From assembly GCA_942493135.1 (NCBI GenBank), contig OW818684.1:3658001-3722000 (forward strand): a stretch of DNA of 64,000 bases, in the 5' to 3' direction. The notes beneath the pieces are model-generated. The model was given only the letters and a program-made list of their open reading frames with translations, did not search any database and was not told the DNA's origin. A program made the translations under genes and the position numbers. Source of the DNA: Planctellipticum sp942493135. GTDB taxonomy: Bacteria; Planctomycetota; Planctomycetia; Planctomycetales; Planctomycetaceae. This document shows, piece after piece, positions 18,842 to 29,200 of the stretch (its first letter is position 1; each line of letters opens with the position of its first letter).

Positions 18842-19786
18842 TCACCGGCATCTCCAGAGCACGTCGTCGGAAATCTCGAGGGTGGCCTGTGCCGCTGCGA
18901 TGTCGCGGCGGAATCGCTGGGCATCCACGGGATATCCTTGAGTCGGATTGAGGTCCGGGACGTGCTGCCGCCAGAAGCCGTTGAACTGATGCATTGCCAG
19001 CTCCCGCAGGTACTTGGCAACCATCGAGGCCAGCGCGACCGGCCCGTGCTCCTCCGCCCGCGGCTGAAAGCGGAATGTCGTCGTTCCCAGCCGATATTCA
19101 CTGCACGTCGCAGACTCGCGCAGGCAGGTGACGAACTCCCCATCCGCCAGATCGGTCAGCAGGTCGCCATAGCGATTGCGTCCGCCGTGCTTGTCGCTGA
19201 CGACGAGGACGGGCTCCCGTCCGTCCCGCGGCCACACGCTGCGGAGAACTTCGAAATGGACTTCCGACGACGCGGACGACTTGTTTTCCCAGCGCACGAT
19301 ACGCCGGTTGAACTCCTCCGGGATCACGACCGCCGCACAGACCCGTTTGAGCCTCCAGCCGGTTTCCCCGCACTTGTCCCGCCACTGCGTCAGCAGATCC
19401 GCATCCACCTCGGGATTCCACGCCGCCGGAACCGGGGCCGCGGTCTGGCTCCACGGCGACGACTGCGGGAATTCCTCCGCGGAGGGCAACAGTGCTGAAA
19501 TCAGAGTGTCTAGCGTCCCAGCCTCAACGCCGCCCAGTCGCAACAGCGTCTGCACGCTCCGCTCCAGCGCACCGAGTTCTCGCGGCGGCTTGTAGACCGC
19601 CTTGGAATCGGCGACATGCAGCCGCCGGTCGCCGCGGGTCGGGGAGTTCGTCAAGACGTCTGCGAACGTTGCCCAGAAGTCCGCCGTTGCCGGCGGACCG
19701 GGAACTTCCCAGACCGTCGCCGCCACTACCAGCGGACCGAGATTCGGCCCCAGCCCGGCTTCATCGATCCCGATCAGCAGCGGCAT
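18842..19786 (-). CDS. Ribonuclease HII-like protein (divergent)
   Basis: 314 residues, longer than typical RNase HII (about 200). The catalytic entry motif GIDEAGLGPNLGPLVVAA corresponds to GIDEAGRGPLAGPVVAA; DSKAVY matches DSK(K/R)L; VVSDKHGG sits where LVDG is expected, supplying the third acid. ASMVAKYLRELAM matches ASIxAKVxRD, but the terminal catalytic Asp is replaced by Glu; NPTQGYPVD matches the GYPT motif. So three of four metal-binding acids are kept and one is conservatively changed. It may cleave RNA/DNA hybrids or have a modified specificity. No other RNase HII gene is visible in this window, so redundancy cannot be judged. Confidence 0.8.
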   Translation of the reverse strand: MPLLIGIDEAGLGPNLGPLVVAATVWEVPGPPATADFWATFADVLTNSPTRGDRRLHVADSKAVYKPPRELGALERSVQTLLRLGGVEAGTLDTLISALLPSAEEFPQSSPWSQTAAPVPAAWNPEVDADLLTQWRDKCGETGWRLKRVCAAVVIPEEFNRRIVRWENKSSASSEVHFEVLRSVWPRDGREPVLVVSDKHGGRNRYGDLLTDLADGEFVTCLRESATCSEYRLGTTTFRFQPRAEEHGPVALASMVAKYLRELAMHQFNGFWRQHVPDLNPTQGYPVDAQRFRRDIAAAQATLEISDDVLWRCR

Positions 19787-19822
19787 GAGAAGTCGTCATC
19801 CTGACGCAAGAATGGGATCGTT

Positions 19823-20854
19823 TCAGTTGCGGGTCTTGTACGTCCGGGGCGTTCCCTCGGGGCCGATCTGCAGCGTATATTCGCTTCCCTCCGGCGCCAC
19901 CGAAGCCTTCACCCAGGTCCCCTTGCAGGAACTCGTGTCCTCCTGGTTGGCGATGAAGTCCGCTGGCGTCTGTTGGTCGGCGGCCAGCTTCACGTTGCGG
20001 TGGAGCTGGTAGATGTCCTGCAGGGACTTCCCTTCCCGCAGAGTCGCCAGCACCGTCTGGTGCCCTCCCTTGGTCGGCCCATTGCAGAACACGGCGACCC
20101 GCGGATCGATCGCGAGAACCAGCACCGGGTTGTTGCTCACTTCCAGCCCGTGATGCGTCACCATGAACAAGTCGACCTGGCCAACGGGATTGTTCGGCGT
20201 CATCAATTTCGCTTCGGTGTTCCAGGTCAGATCGCCGCAGCAGAGGAAGCGGAACTTGCCGAACCCCAGCAGCAGGCTGATGCTCCGCGCATTGTCGGAC
20301 GGGTCATCGGCCTGCGGTTTGTGACGGTCGGCGAACGGATTCGCCGGTCCCGCGTTGGGGATCACGTCGCCGCTCGCAGTCACGACTTTACAGCTCAGCG
20401 GCGTCGCTTCCGACTTGAGCGGCAGCAAATCGCCCGCTTTGAGCGACTTCGACTGGTTCTGCGAAGCCGCCCGGTACAGGGCGATCCGCTCGGGGAACTT
20501 GGCGTCTTCTTCCAGCCGTTCCGGAATTCCGCGATCCCAGAAGTTGCGGATCTTCAAGGGCGCCGCCAGGGCCGCGTGGTTTCCGAAGTGATCGAGGTGC
20601 CAGTGCGAAACGACCGCGTGATCGAGATGGTCCAGCTTCGCGACGTCCTTGACGACATGAATGATCCGGTCCCGGTCCCGGCCGCCGTAGTCGGGATAGC
20701 CGGAATCGATGAGCATCGACTCGCCCGCGGGGGTGACAATCAATGTGGCCGCCCCCCCTTCGACATCAATGAAGTAAATGTCGAGCCGGTCCCCGGCCGT
20801 CGCCGCCGTCACAACACCGTTCAACACCAAGACCGCCAGCAGCACGCGCAGCAT
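19823..20854 (-). CDS. Secreted metallo-beta-lactamase-fold hydrolase
   Basis: 343 residues with a signal peptide (MLRVLLAVLVLNGVVTAATA). The metal-binding motif HxHxDH is present as SHWHLDHFGNH (near 93), with the downstream Asp in CCGDLTWN and a His pair in VTHHGLEVS. The overall layout resembles the ComEC/Rec2-related MBL branch, but without membrane helices. The ATG at 20854 has CAGGAG six bases upstream, clearly better than the frame's first start at 20887. It is downstream of dapB on the same strand, separated by the inverted-pair repeat element, so cotranscription is uncertain. Substrate unknown. Confidence 0.88.
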   Translation of the reverse strand: MLRVLLAVLVLNGVVTAATAGDRLDIYFIDVEGGAATLIVTPAGESMLIDSGYPDYGGRDRDRIIHVVKDVAKLDHLDHAVVSHWHLDHFGNHAALAAPLKIRNFWDRGIPERLEEDAKFPERIALYRAASQNQSKSLKAGDLLPLKSEATPLSCKVVTASGDVIPNAGPANPFADRHKPQADDPSDNARSISLLLGFGKFRFLCCGDLTWNTEAKLMTPNNPVGQVDLFMVTHHGLEVSNNPVLVLAIDPRVAVFCNGPTKGGHQTVLATLREGKSLQDIYQLHRNVKLAADQQTPADFIANQEDTSSCKGTWVKASVAPEGSEYTLQIGPEGTPRTYKTRN

Positions 20855-20865
20855 GATGAACTCCT

Positions 20866-21035
20866 GAGAGCGAAAAGCGGAAAGCAATCAGCGGAAAGCC
20901 AGTATGTATGGCAACACGAGTGGATGGCAGCAGCAATACTGGCCGACACAAAGGGCCTGCGATTCACGGACATTGATGGGAATTCCAGATCGGCCTCTGG
21001 CTTTCAGCTCTCCGCCTTCAGCCTTCCGCTCGCTA
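20866..21035. repeat. Inverted-pair purine-rich intergenic element
   Basis: The plus strand at 20866-20902 carries short iterations of AGCGGAAAGC; the region 20997-21034 carries the same degenerate motif inverted (ending GCCTTCCGCTCGCT). CTGGCTTTC at 20997 pairs with GAAAGCCAG at 20894. The element begins immediately after the dapB stop and ends just before the MBL gene's ribosome-binding site, filling that gap. Confidence 0.65.
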
Positions 21036-21827
21036 CTACAAGCCGAGGGCGTCGTTCATGGAGTACAGACCGGCGGACCTGGTGACAATGTACTTGGCCG
21101 CGGTCAGGGCGCCGACCGCGTAACTGTCGCGCGACTGTCCCCGGACGGTCACTTCCAAGGTTTCGCCCGGCATGCCGAAGACGATGGTGTGCTCCCCGAC
21201 GTTGTCCCCCACCCGCAGCGCGTGGTAGGCGATTTCGGTCGGCGGCCGCTTTCCCGGTCGGCCGTGCCGCCCGTGAATGTGCTCGGTCTGGCCCATCACC
21301 CCGGCGACGATTTCGCCGAATTTCAGAGCCGTGCCGCTGGGGGCATCTTCTTTGTAGCGGTGATGCCGTTCGATGATCTCGACGTCCACGCCATTCGGTT
21401 GATCGCGCAGCACGCGCCCGGCCTCCGCGACGAGCTTCATGGCGATATTGACCGACAGGCTCATGCTGGGGGCCATCAGCACCGGGGCGACCTGTGAAGC
21501 GGTCAGCACTGCGTCTTTTTGCTCGGCGCTCAGTCCGGTCGTTGCAACGACCAGCGGGATCCGGCGGGCCTCGCAGATTCCGGCAATCCGCACCGCTCCC
21601 TCGGGGACGGAAAAGTCGATGATCACATCAGGCGCTTCGCCGACATCACTCGTCACCAGCACTCCGATTGGACCGATCCCGGCCAACTCTCCTGCGTCCT
21701 GACCGAGCCGGGGACTGTTTTCCGCCTCGTACGCAGCCACGACTTTCAGGCCGTGATCCTGAACCGCGAGAGCGACGACTCGCTGCCCCATCCGCCCGGC
21801 CGCCCCGTTCACACCCACCTTTAACAC
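21036..21827 (-). CDS. dapB: 4-hydroxy-tetrahydrodipicolinate reductase
   Basis: Second committed step of the lysine/meso-diaminopimelate branch: reduces hydroxytetrahydrodipicolinate with NAD(P)H. 263 residues, normal length. The nucleotide-binding motif is VGVNGAAGRMGQRV (residues 4-17) and the family signature EIIERHHRYKEDAPSGTALK (near 155) supplies the catalytic His and Lys. The start is a GTG (base 21827) with AGGGAG upstream. No other lysine-pathway gene is adjacent. Identification is secure, and its presence implies DAP synthesis for lysine and possibly cell wall in this organism. Confidence 0.97.
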   Translation of the reverse strand: MLKVGVNGAAGRMGQRVVALAVQDHGLKVVAAYEAENSPRLGQDAGELAGIGPIGVLVTSDVGEAPDVIIDFSVPEGAVRIAGICEARRIPLVVATTGLSAEQKDAVLTASQVAPVLMAPSMSLSVNIAMKLVAEAGRVLRDQPNGVDVEIIERHHRYKEDAPSGTALKFGEIVAGVMGQTEHIHGRHGRPGKRPPTEIAYHALRVGDNVGEHTIVFGMPGETLEVTVRGQSRDSYAVGALTAAKYIVTRSAGLYSMNDALGL

Positions 21828-22045
21828 GGCCGCTCTCCCTCACTCGCCCGATCATTGATGATTGACAGTCCCGTCAGCGACCTGATCGTACCGCCCCGTG
21901 GGAGCAGAGAATAGAGAATCGCCGGCACAGGGCAGACTCCCGCCTGCCGGGCAGCGCCCCCACGTCCACCGACTGTCGGGAGGAGAACGCCGGTCGATTG
22001 CCGCTCCGTGACGCTCGTCCTCCGCTGGGTGTCGTCCGTGCGTTG

Positions 22046-23149
22046 TCAGCGCCTTGCCGTCGTACTCAGTCGTTCCAGACTCCGCCGCGCGCTTGCGGCC
22101 TGCAGTCGCCGCGCGATGACGCGTCCCAGCCGCCACGGGGAGACCTTCCAGATCCCCCACAGCCAGCCGGTAGAGAGGAGCGAACCCAGCGTGACTCGAG
22201 GCCAGACGCAGACGTAGCGCGACTCGAACCGCGGACGGAACCGGCTCTTGAAGTGGTTGAGCCCGTGAGGATCGAACAGGACGTTGAACCGGCTGGACCC
22301 GAGCCGCATCGCCTGATGAGCCAGCCAGTCTCCGGTCTCGGCGACAGTTCCGCAACCGCGGCCGGGGGCGAGACAGAGCGAAACCTGGCGGACGCCCTCC
22401 GCACGAAACCGCTCGATGGCGGCGAGCATCGCAAAGGGGACGGCCCCCCGGACGGCGTCCGGCCGGTGACGATATAGCTCCAATCCCCAGCCGGCGCCCT
22501 CTGCATACGGGTTGGCAACAACGACTGCCTCGATCCGGCCAGTTCCGGATTCCCTTCTTGCGACGAAGATCCGGCGGCGACCCGGATCGTCGAACTCGGG
22601 TCGCCCTTCGAAAAACCGCATGTCGGCCCACTGGGGTTTCAGCCGCAGGCTCGCGGCGCAGACTTCCTCCAGTTCCTGACGCAGGGATGGAGTCAATCGG
22701 TCGGCAGGCGATTCCACGGCGACGCCGCCAAGTCGGGAGACATGTCGCTGTTGCCGGCGCAGCCAGGCGCACGCCGGGCCGGCGGGGTTCCATTCGGGAA
22801 GATCGAGCAGAGCGTCTTCGCCCCATTTCACGACGGCAAAGCCCTGTCGGCGAAAACGATCGACTTCTCCCGGAACCACGTTGAAAAAACTAATGGTCTG
22901 CCGTCGGGTCCGGACGGTGTCGAGGAATTCCGCGAGGAGCTTGTCTCGCTCGCCTGGGGGAGCCAACAGAGAGCCGACTGCCTTGAGGTAAGGGCCGACT
23001 CGGGCGTACGAGATGGCGCCACCATGACTGCCCCAAAACGTTTGGCGCCAAGGCTCGACGGCCAGGTAGGCGTCGCTGGTCAGTCCGTGCGCATAGGCCA
23101 TCGCTTCGAGGCGGCCGGGCTCAGCGGGGGAAAGCGGCGTAATGGTCAC
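22046..23149 (-). CDS. DUF2156 (MprF C-terminal-like GNAT) protein
   Basis: 367 residues matching the phosphatidylglycerol lysyltransferase C-terminal (DUF2156) fold of paired acetyltransferase-like domains. Typical features are an opening GGAISYARVGPYLKAVG strand-turn, the domain-linking FFNVVPGEVDRFRRQGFAVV, and the second half AMLAAIERFRAEGVRQVSLC with LNHFKSRFRP near the C-terminus. No flippase-type membrane domain is present, unlike full MprF; a single hydrophobic stretch occurs near the end (GSLLSTGWLWGIW). The start is a GTG. Related stand-alone proteins transfer amino acids or acyl groups, but the acceptor here is unknown. Confidence 0.82.
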   Translation of the reverse strand: MTITPLSPAEPGRLEAMAYAHGLTSDAYLAVEPWRQTFWGSHGGAISYARVGPYLKAVGSLLAPPGERDKLLAEFLDTVRTRRQTISFFNVVPGEVDRFRRQGFAVVKWGEDALLDLPEWNPAGPACAWLRRQQRHVSRLGGVAVESPADRLTPSLRQELEEVCAASLRLKPQWADMRFFEGRPEFDDPGRRRIFVARRESGTGRIEAVVVANPYAEGAGWGLELYRHRPDAVRGAVPFAMLAAIERFRAEGVRQVSLCLAPGRGCGTVAETGDWLAHQAMRLGSSRFNVLFDPHGLNHFKSRFRPRFESRYVCVWPRVTLGSLLSTGWLWGIWKVSPWRLGRVIARRLQAASARRSLERLSTTARR

Positions 23150-23225
23150 GCTGACATCTTAGTCCCGAGCGGAGATTGGGACAGAGGTTTCAGTCGTGAC
23201 GTTGCGTAGAGTTCAGAAAAGTGCC

Positions 23226-25994
23226 CTACGGGCCGGCCAGTTCCGTTGTGCCGCGGACCGTCAGCCGGATCGGAGGCGTGACCTGATTCCCCTGCGTCTG
23301 GGCGACGGCGTGGATCAGCCGTTCGGTCGCAGGAACCCAGGGGCGGGCCGTGAGGAAGATCTGGCGTTCCGTCTCGTTCGCCCGGACGAGCACCCCCGAC
23401 AGGCCGATGTTATCAACGATGACGCCGTGGGGAAGGTTATCGACGTCGAACTTCACGTCACCGTCGAAACCATGCCGTTCGACGCGGATCAGGGCCGTGA
23501 TCGTCGTTCCTGGCGCGATGACCAAGCCGCCGTCCGGCGTCTGGTAGCGCGAGTCGTCCGGTTGCAGGAAGACCCGAATCGTGGCAGGTTTTTCCAGCTT
23601 GATTTCGCCGAGGTTGCCGAGTGACTTGCGGACCGTCTGGCCACGGACGACCGCGGTGGCGGTGATTTCCACGCGGGACCATTCCTGCTCACTGGGTTGC
23701 ATCGCCCAGCCGTCGGCGTGGAGCGCGCTGCGGGTTTCCAGATGGTCAGCGGGAATCAGGACCGGGGTCTCGGCGGAAAAGCCGGCGGGAAGCCCAGTGA
23801 TATCGAGCTGGATGTCACCATCGAAGCCGTCGATCCGGTCGACGCTGAACGAGAGCCGCTGGCCGCTCCCGGCGGGGATCTTCGGATTCTTCGTGCCGAT
23901 GGAAACATTGAAGTCCGGCTTTGGGGGACGAACGGTCAGGGCGTACGTGAACCCGTCGCCGCCGAAGCCGCGGCTGTCGGTCACGCGGACCAGGTAGGCG
24001 CCGTCCTGCGGGGCGGTGAAGGTCAGGCGGGAGTCGCTGCCGAGCTCGCGTTCGTCGTCGTCGTCATTGGCGAAGTAGAGCGGGAAGACCGGCAGGCCGT
24101 TGTCGACGATGCCCGAGCCGGGCGGATAAGCTTCGACGATGTAGGCGGGTTCGTCCTTAGCGTGGGCGACCGCGGTCGTATCGAAGTAACAGCGCCGCTT
24201 GCCGCCGTTGAGGTAGAGCTGGTAACCGGAGTCCGGACCCTGCGGGGCGCGGAACGTCTTGCCGACTTCGCCGTTCATGTAGAGGAACTGGTTGAGGTCC
24301 ATTTCTTCCCAGAACTCCAGGCGGACGTCGGCCTGGCTGGAGTCGATCGGGCGGAAATTGATCCATGAATCGCGGACCGCCTGCAGCAGCGCCCGCAGGA
24401 CCGGCGCGCCGTCCGCATGGAGGATCTCAATCCGCGTATCGGACTTCGACTTGTTGCGGGCGGCGTTGGTTTCGACGATCCAGGACTCGCCGGCTTTGAC
24501 GTCGATGCGGTAGAGATCGGAGTCGCCGGCGGCGAATGCCCCTTTCACCGTCACCGGCAGAGTCAGCGGCTGCGCTTGAGCCGGGGTGTCATTCGGCTCC
24601 TGTTCGGTAACTTCCTGCAGGCGGCGGTCGCTGGCAGGGATCGCGGCGATGGAGCCCTCGGTCAGGCGTTTGAGGCTGGATTTCGAGTCGGCCCAGCGGG
24701 GATCGACGGAGACGATTTCCAGTTCGCCGTTCATCCGGCCGATGTAGAGCCGATGGTTGTCGGGAGAGAAGCAGAGGGCGGCGGCCCAGTCGGACTGACG
24801 ATCGAGGACTGCGACCTGCGTAAATGTCGCGGTCTCCCAGAGTTTGATCCGGCGGTCTTCGGAAGACGACGCGAGCAGCTTTCCATCCGGCGAGAATGCG
24901 ATGCGGAGGATGGGGCCTTCGTGGGCGAAGCGGGCGTAGCGGAGCGGGTTGGTTCCTTCCTTGCCCCCCTGGGTGATCTCCCAGACGCGGATGCGGTTGT
25001 CGGCGCCGCCCGCGACGATCAGTCGGCCGTCCGGGCTGGCGGCCACGGTGACCTGTTCCTTGGCGGGCTGGGAGAAAGTATCGAGACGTTCGCCGGAGGC
25101 GATGTCCCACAGTTTGACCGTGCGGTCGCCGCTGGCGCTGGCCAGCAGCTTGCCGGCGGGATGAAAGGCCAGGCTGTAGACGGCGTCGTTGTGACCGGCG
25201 AGGATCTTTTGCTCCTGCCCGGTGGCGACGTTCCAGAGGAGGATCTGCTTGTCGTAGCCGGAAGTCGCGAGCAGCGCCCCGTCGGGACTGAGCTGGGCCG
25301 AGTAGAGGGCGTCGCGGTGGCCGCGGAAGATCTTTCCGCGTGACCAGTCGGCGGTCTTCCAGAGAGTGGCTTCGCCGGCGAGAGCCACTTCGCCCGCGGC
25401 GACGGCGAGCCATTCGCTGTCGGCGGAGAAGCCGACCTCGTTGATGGCCCCGGTGTGGCCGGTCAGCGTCACGACTGGCTTCTTCTCGCTGACGCTGAGG
25501 ATTTCGATGGCGTTCGGCCGGGCAACGGCGACCCAGCGGCCGTTGGGCGAATGGGCCAGCGAGGTGACGGGTTCACGCACGGGCGCGGTCGGGCGGACCG
25601 TGGGGGTGACGAGACCTTCGAGCTTGCCGACGGGGGCCTTCGCCCCGGCGTCGATCCAGGCGCGGATGATCGCCAGCTCAGCGGGCTTGGGGGCAGGCTG
25701 GTCCTCGGGGGGCATTTTGGGTTCGAGGCTGCCGTCGAGCATCTTCCAGAGCCGGCTGTCGCCGCTCTTGCCGGAGACCAGCGCGGCCCCGTTATCGCCC
25801 CCCTTGAGGGTCGCAGCGAAGTTCGCCAGGACCAGCCCCCCTTCGGCGTCTTTGTCGTTGTGGCAGCCGTTGCAGTATTTGCGGAAAATCGGCAGGACGT
25901 GCGTATTGAAGTCGGGCGGCTCGGCGGCGTTCGCCGGCCCCGAGACCACGGCGAGAAGCATCGTCCAGCAGCAGAGATGTGAGGCACGAGACAT
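23226..25994 (-). CDS. Secreted WD40-repeat protein with planctomycete cytochrome c domain
   Basis: 922 residues. A signal peptide (cleavage near ANAAEP) is followed by a planctomycete cytochrome c (PSCyt1-like) domain with heme motif CNGCH near residue 41 and a likely Met ligand in EPKMPPEDQP (near 92). Six or seven WD40 blades follow (about 140-460), seen as GHTGAINEV, GHRDALYS, GHNDAVYS and repeated SPDGxLLASxSxDxxIxLW. The C-terminal half is beta-rich with two pre-peptidase-like modules (EPNDTPAQAQPL near 470; a second near 640). This class is expanded in Planctomycetes and acts outside the cytoplasm. It is divergent from the DUF1549/DUF1553 gene, a recurrent partnership. Confidence 0.9.
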   Translation of the reverse strand: MSRASHLCCWTMLLAVVSGPANAAEPPDFNTHVLPIFRKYCNGCHNDKDAEGGLVLANFAATLKGGDNGAALVSGKSGDSRLWKMLDGSLEPKMPPEDQPAPKPAELAIIRAWIDAGAKAPVGKLEGLVTPTVRPTAPVREPVTSLAHSPNGRWVAVARPNAIEILSVSEKKPVVTLTGHTGAINEVGFSADSEWLAVAAGEVALAGEATLWKTADWSRGKIFRGHRDALYSAQLSPDGALLATSGYDKQILLWNVATGQEQKILAGHNDAVYSLAFHPAGKLLASASGDRTVKLWDIASGERLDTFSQPAKEQVTVAASPDGRLIVAGGADNRIRVWEITQGGKEGTNPLRYARFAHEGPILRIAFSPDGKLLASSSEDRRIKLWETATFTQVAVLDRQSDWAAALCFSPDNHRLYIGRMNGELEIVSVDPRWADSKSSLKRLTEGSIAAIPASDRRLQEVTEQEPNDTPAQAQPLTLPVTVKGAFAAGDSDLYRIDVKAGESWIVETNAARNKSKSDTRIEILHADGAPVLRALLQAVRDSWINFRPIDSSQADVRLEFWEEMDLNQFLYMNGEVGKTFRAPQGPDSGYQLYLNGGKRRCYFDTTAVAHAKDEPAYIVEAYPPGSGIVDNGLPVFPLYFANDDDDERELGSDSRLTFTAPQDGAYLVRVTDSRGFGGDGFTYALTVRPPKPDFNVSIGTKNPKIPAGSGQRLSFSVDRIDGFDGDIQLDITGLPAGFSAETPVLIPADHLETRSALHADGWAMQPSEQEWSRVEITATAVVRGQTVRKSLGNLGEIKLEKPATIRVFLQPDDSRYQTPDGGLVIAPGTTITALIRVERHGFDGDVKFDVDNLPHGVIVDNIGLSGVLVRANETERQIFLTARPWVPATERLIHAVAQTQGNQVTPPIRLTVRGTTELAGP

Positions 25995-26237
25995 CGGTGG
26001 GGTCTCTCGGTGAGGGAGGCGGGCGGACGGGATTCAGGATACCAGCGCAGGAGGCGGAGAGCACTCGGAAGATGAGGCCATTGCAGATTGAAAGGCGCAA
26101 AATGCCAATCGCAAAATAACGAAAGAGTTGTGCGGACGGGACCTGAACGGAATTCTGTGGAGCTGGTTTCAGTCGGTTGAGATCGGTTACACTATATGGT
26201 CCAACCATCCTCCCCGGCGAACCGGAGACCTGCCCTC

Positions 26238-29200
26238 ATGTTACGCTGCCTGACTCTGATCGGTCTGCTGCTGATTCCCGCCGCTTCCAGCTCTGCCGCC
26301 GACGCTCCCTACGATGAAATTGTCGCCGCCGATCAGCCGTTGCTGTGGTGGCGGTTCGAAGGTGACGCCAAAGCCCGGCTGAAGGCCGATTCTCGGTCAG
26401 CGGCCGATCTCGGGCCGTTGGCGCCGGTTGGAGCCGTGAAATGGGGGCAACCGGGACCGCAGCCGGAGCGCTATCCTCGATTTAAAGCCGACAACTCGGC
26501 GGTCGTGCTGGGTGGCGGCGGAACGTACCTCAAGCTCGGCGATCCCGGCGAGAACAGCCCGCTCGACTTTGGCCCCGGAGACTCGCTGACACTCGAAGCG
26601 TGGATTTCGCCGTCCAAGCTCGGAACCGGTCAGCAGGTTTACATTCTCGGCAAAGGTCGGACAAAGAATCCGAGCGCTGCGAATGACAATCAGAACTACG
26701 GGCTGCGAGTGACTGAGACGCGCGGCGAGGCCTGCCTGAGCTTCCTGTTCCGCGAGGCCGGCAACCGGCCCGGCAAGTCGGAGGACTGGCATCGCTGGAA
26801 CTCGAAGACCGGCTGTGGTACCGACGGAAGCTGGCACCATGTCGCGGTGAGTTACACGTTCGGCAAGCCGGAGAGCATTCGCGGCTACATTGACGGCAAG
26901 CCGGTCCAGGGGGCATGGGACTACGGTGGCGCGACGACGGCCGGTCCGGTCGTCGACGACGATGAGTTGTGGATCGGCTCCTCGATGGGAGGCCAGGCGG
27001 GGAGCACGTTTCAGGGCGGAATCGACGAAGTCGCGATTTATCGAACCGCTGTCCCGGCGGAGCGTATGGCTCTGCGGTTTGAAGAGCATCGTCCGCCGGC
27101 CTATGCGACGCCGCTGGAGTCGGTACCGCAGCGGGGCGTGCTAGTCGAGGTGATGGGACCGGTTCCGGACAAGGGAAACTGGGATTTCAGCACGCCGGCG
27201 CCAGTCGAGAGCTACATCCAGCCGGATTGGTCGCTGACGGGAATTCGCAACGCGTACAACGCCCACGGCATCCGGATCGATCGCGGCAATCCGACGTTCG
27301 TCCGATTGACCGGCTGGCTGACGCTGGCCGAGGGAAAGTCCCGGCTGATGGTCCGTTCGCGCGGGGCGTCGAAAGTCTATTTCAATGGCGAGCTGCAGGC
27401 GGACATCCCTTTCACTCCATTGAAAGGGGACGGACACAACCCGGTTCCCGAGCTCGGAAGCAAGATTTCGCCGTCGATTCGCATTCCCCAGCCCGGCGAT
27501 CGCGAGCAGGACTTTGAATTCACCTCCGACGGCAAGCCGATCCTTGTGACGTGGGACATGCAGCTCGGCGGCAGCAGCCGCCGCCCTGAAGCGGGCGAGA
27601 CTCTCATCGCCATCGAACGCGATGGCATGTTCTACCTGGCGGGGACGGCAGCGCCGGTGCCGCTGACCGACGAAGCCTGGCTGGCCCACGCTCAGCAGTT
27701 TGAGACCTGGCTCGCCGAACAGAATCGCCTCCGCCGGCTGGAAGTGGGCCGGGAGTATGCGAAGTTCTGGGAACAGCGGCATGACCTGGCGCGGGAGACT
27801 CTCAAGGATTGGCCGGCCCCGGAGGTTCCTGCGGTTTCGGGATTGCCGACCGGCGCAAATCCCATCGACCGGTTGATCGGCGCGAGGTTGGAGAAGGAAG
27901 AGGTGGCTCCGCTGCCGCTGACGGACGACGCTTCGTTTCTGCGGCGTGCCTGTCTGGATGTCTGGGGCCGGATTCCTCCCGCGGAGCTGCTGGCGGAAGT
28001 CAAGGCGGGATCGCAACCGCTCGATCGTGCGAAACTGGTCGATCGGCTGCTGGCCAGTCCCGAGTGGGCCGACCACTGGGTGGCCTACTGGCAGGACGTG
28101 CTCGCCGAGAACCCGAACATCGTCAACCCGACGCTCAACAACACGGGGCCATTCCGCTGGTGGCTGCACGAATCGTTCGTCGACAACAAGCCGTTCGACC
28201 GGTTTGCCACCGAACTGGTGCTGATGGAGGGGAGCGACCGCTACGGCGGTGCGGGTGGTTTCGAGACCGCTTCGCAGAACGACGCCCCGATGGCCGCCAA
28301 GGCCCACATCATCTCGCAGTCGTTTCTGGCGCTGGAAATGAAGTGTGCCCGCTGCCACGACGCGCCCTATCACGACTTCAAGCAGTCCGACCTGTTTCAG
28401 TTGGCCGCCCTGCTCAAACGGGGTCCGGAAGCGGTGCCGAAGACCAGCACCGTGCCGACGGGGAACGCCGGCCTGGCCGCCGGTCGCGTGAAGGTGACGC
28501 TCAAACCCGGGGAGGCGGTGAAGCCCGAGTGGCCGTTTGCCGACAAGGTCTCGGGCGAACTGGCGGCGGGGCTGATGCAGAAGCCGGACGACAGTCGCGA
28601 GCAGTTTGCGGCGTGGGTCACGAATCCCGGCAACCGCCGGTTTCCGCAGGTCATCGCGAACCGGATGTGGCAGCGCTACCTCGGCCGGGGACTCGTCGAA
28701 CCTGTCGACGACTGGGAAAACTCGGAGCCGTCCCATCCCGAACTGCTCGACTTCCTGGCCCGCGAGCTGGTCGCCTCAGGCTACGACCTCAAGCATCTGT
28801 CCCGGCTGATCCTGACGTCGCAAACCTATCAGCGGCAGTCGGATCTGACGCTGGAAGAGAAGCCCGAACGGGCCGAGCTGTTTGCCGGTCCGAAGCCCCG
28901 CCGGCTGTCGGCCGAGCAGGTGGTCGACTCCCTCTTTACCGCAGCAGCCAAGCCGTTCAACACGGAAGAGTTGAGTATCGACGTCGACGGCACCCGGAGT
29001 TACAAATCGTCGATCAGTCTGGGCTTTCCGACCCGCGCCTGGCAGTTTACTTCGATGAGCAACGAGCGCGACCGGCCGAGTCTGTCGCTTCCGGCGGCTC
29101 AGGCGTTCGTAAACGTGCTGGAGACCTTCGGCTGGCGGTCGTCGCGTCCGGATCCGATTTCGGTCCGTCCCGAGGAAACCTCGGTGCTCCAGCCGGCGAT

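Noticed and set aside
21852..22826. 324-codon minus-strand frame overlapping the DUF2156 gene
   Set aside because: Same strand, wrong frame; Arg/Pro/Gly-rich noise while the DUF2156 frame carries conserved segments.
26083..26125. Short run of GCAAAAT/GCCAATCGCAAAAT-like repeats upstream of the DUF1553 gene
   Set aside because: Only one orientation and few units; too weak to list as an element although it may be a decayed relative of the inverted pairs.
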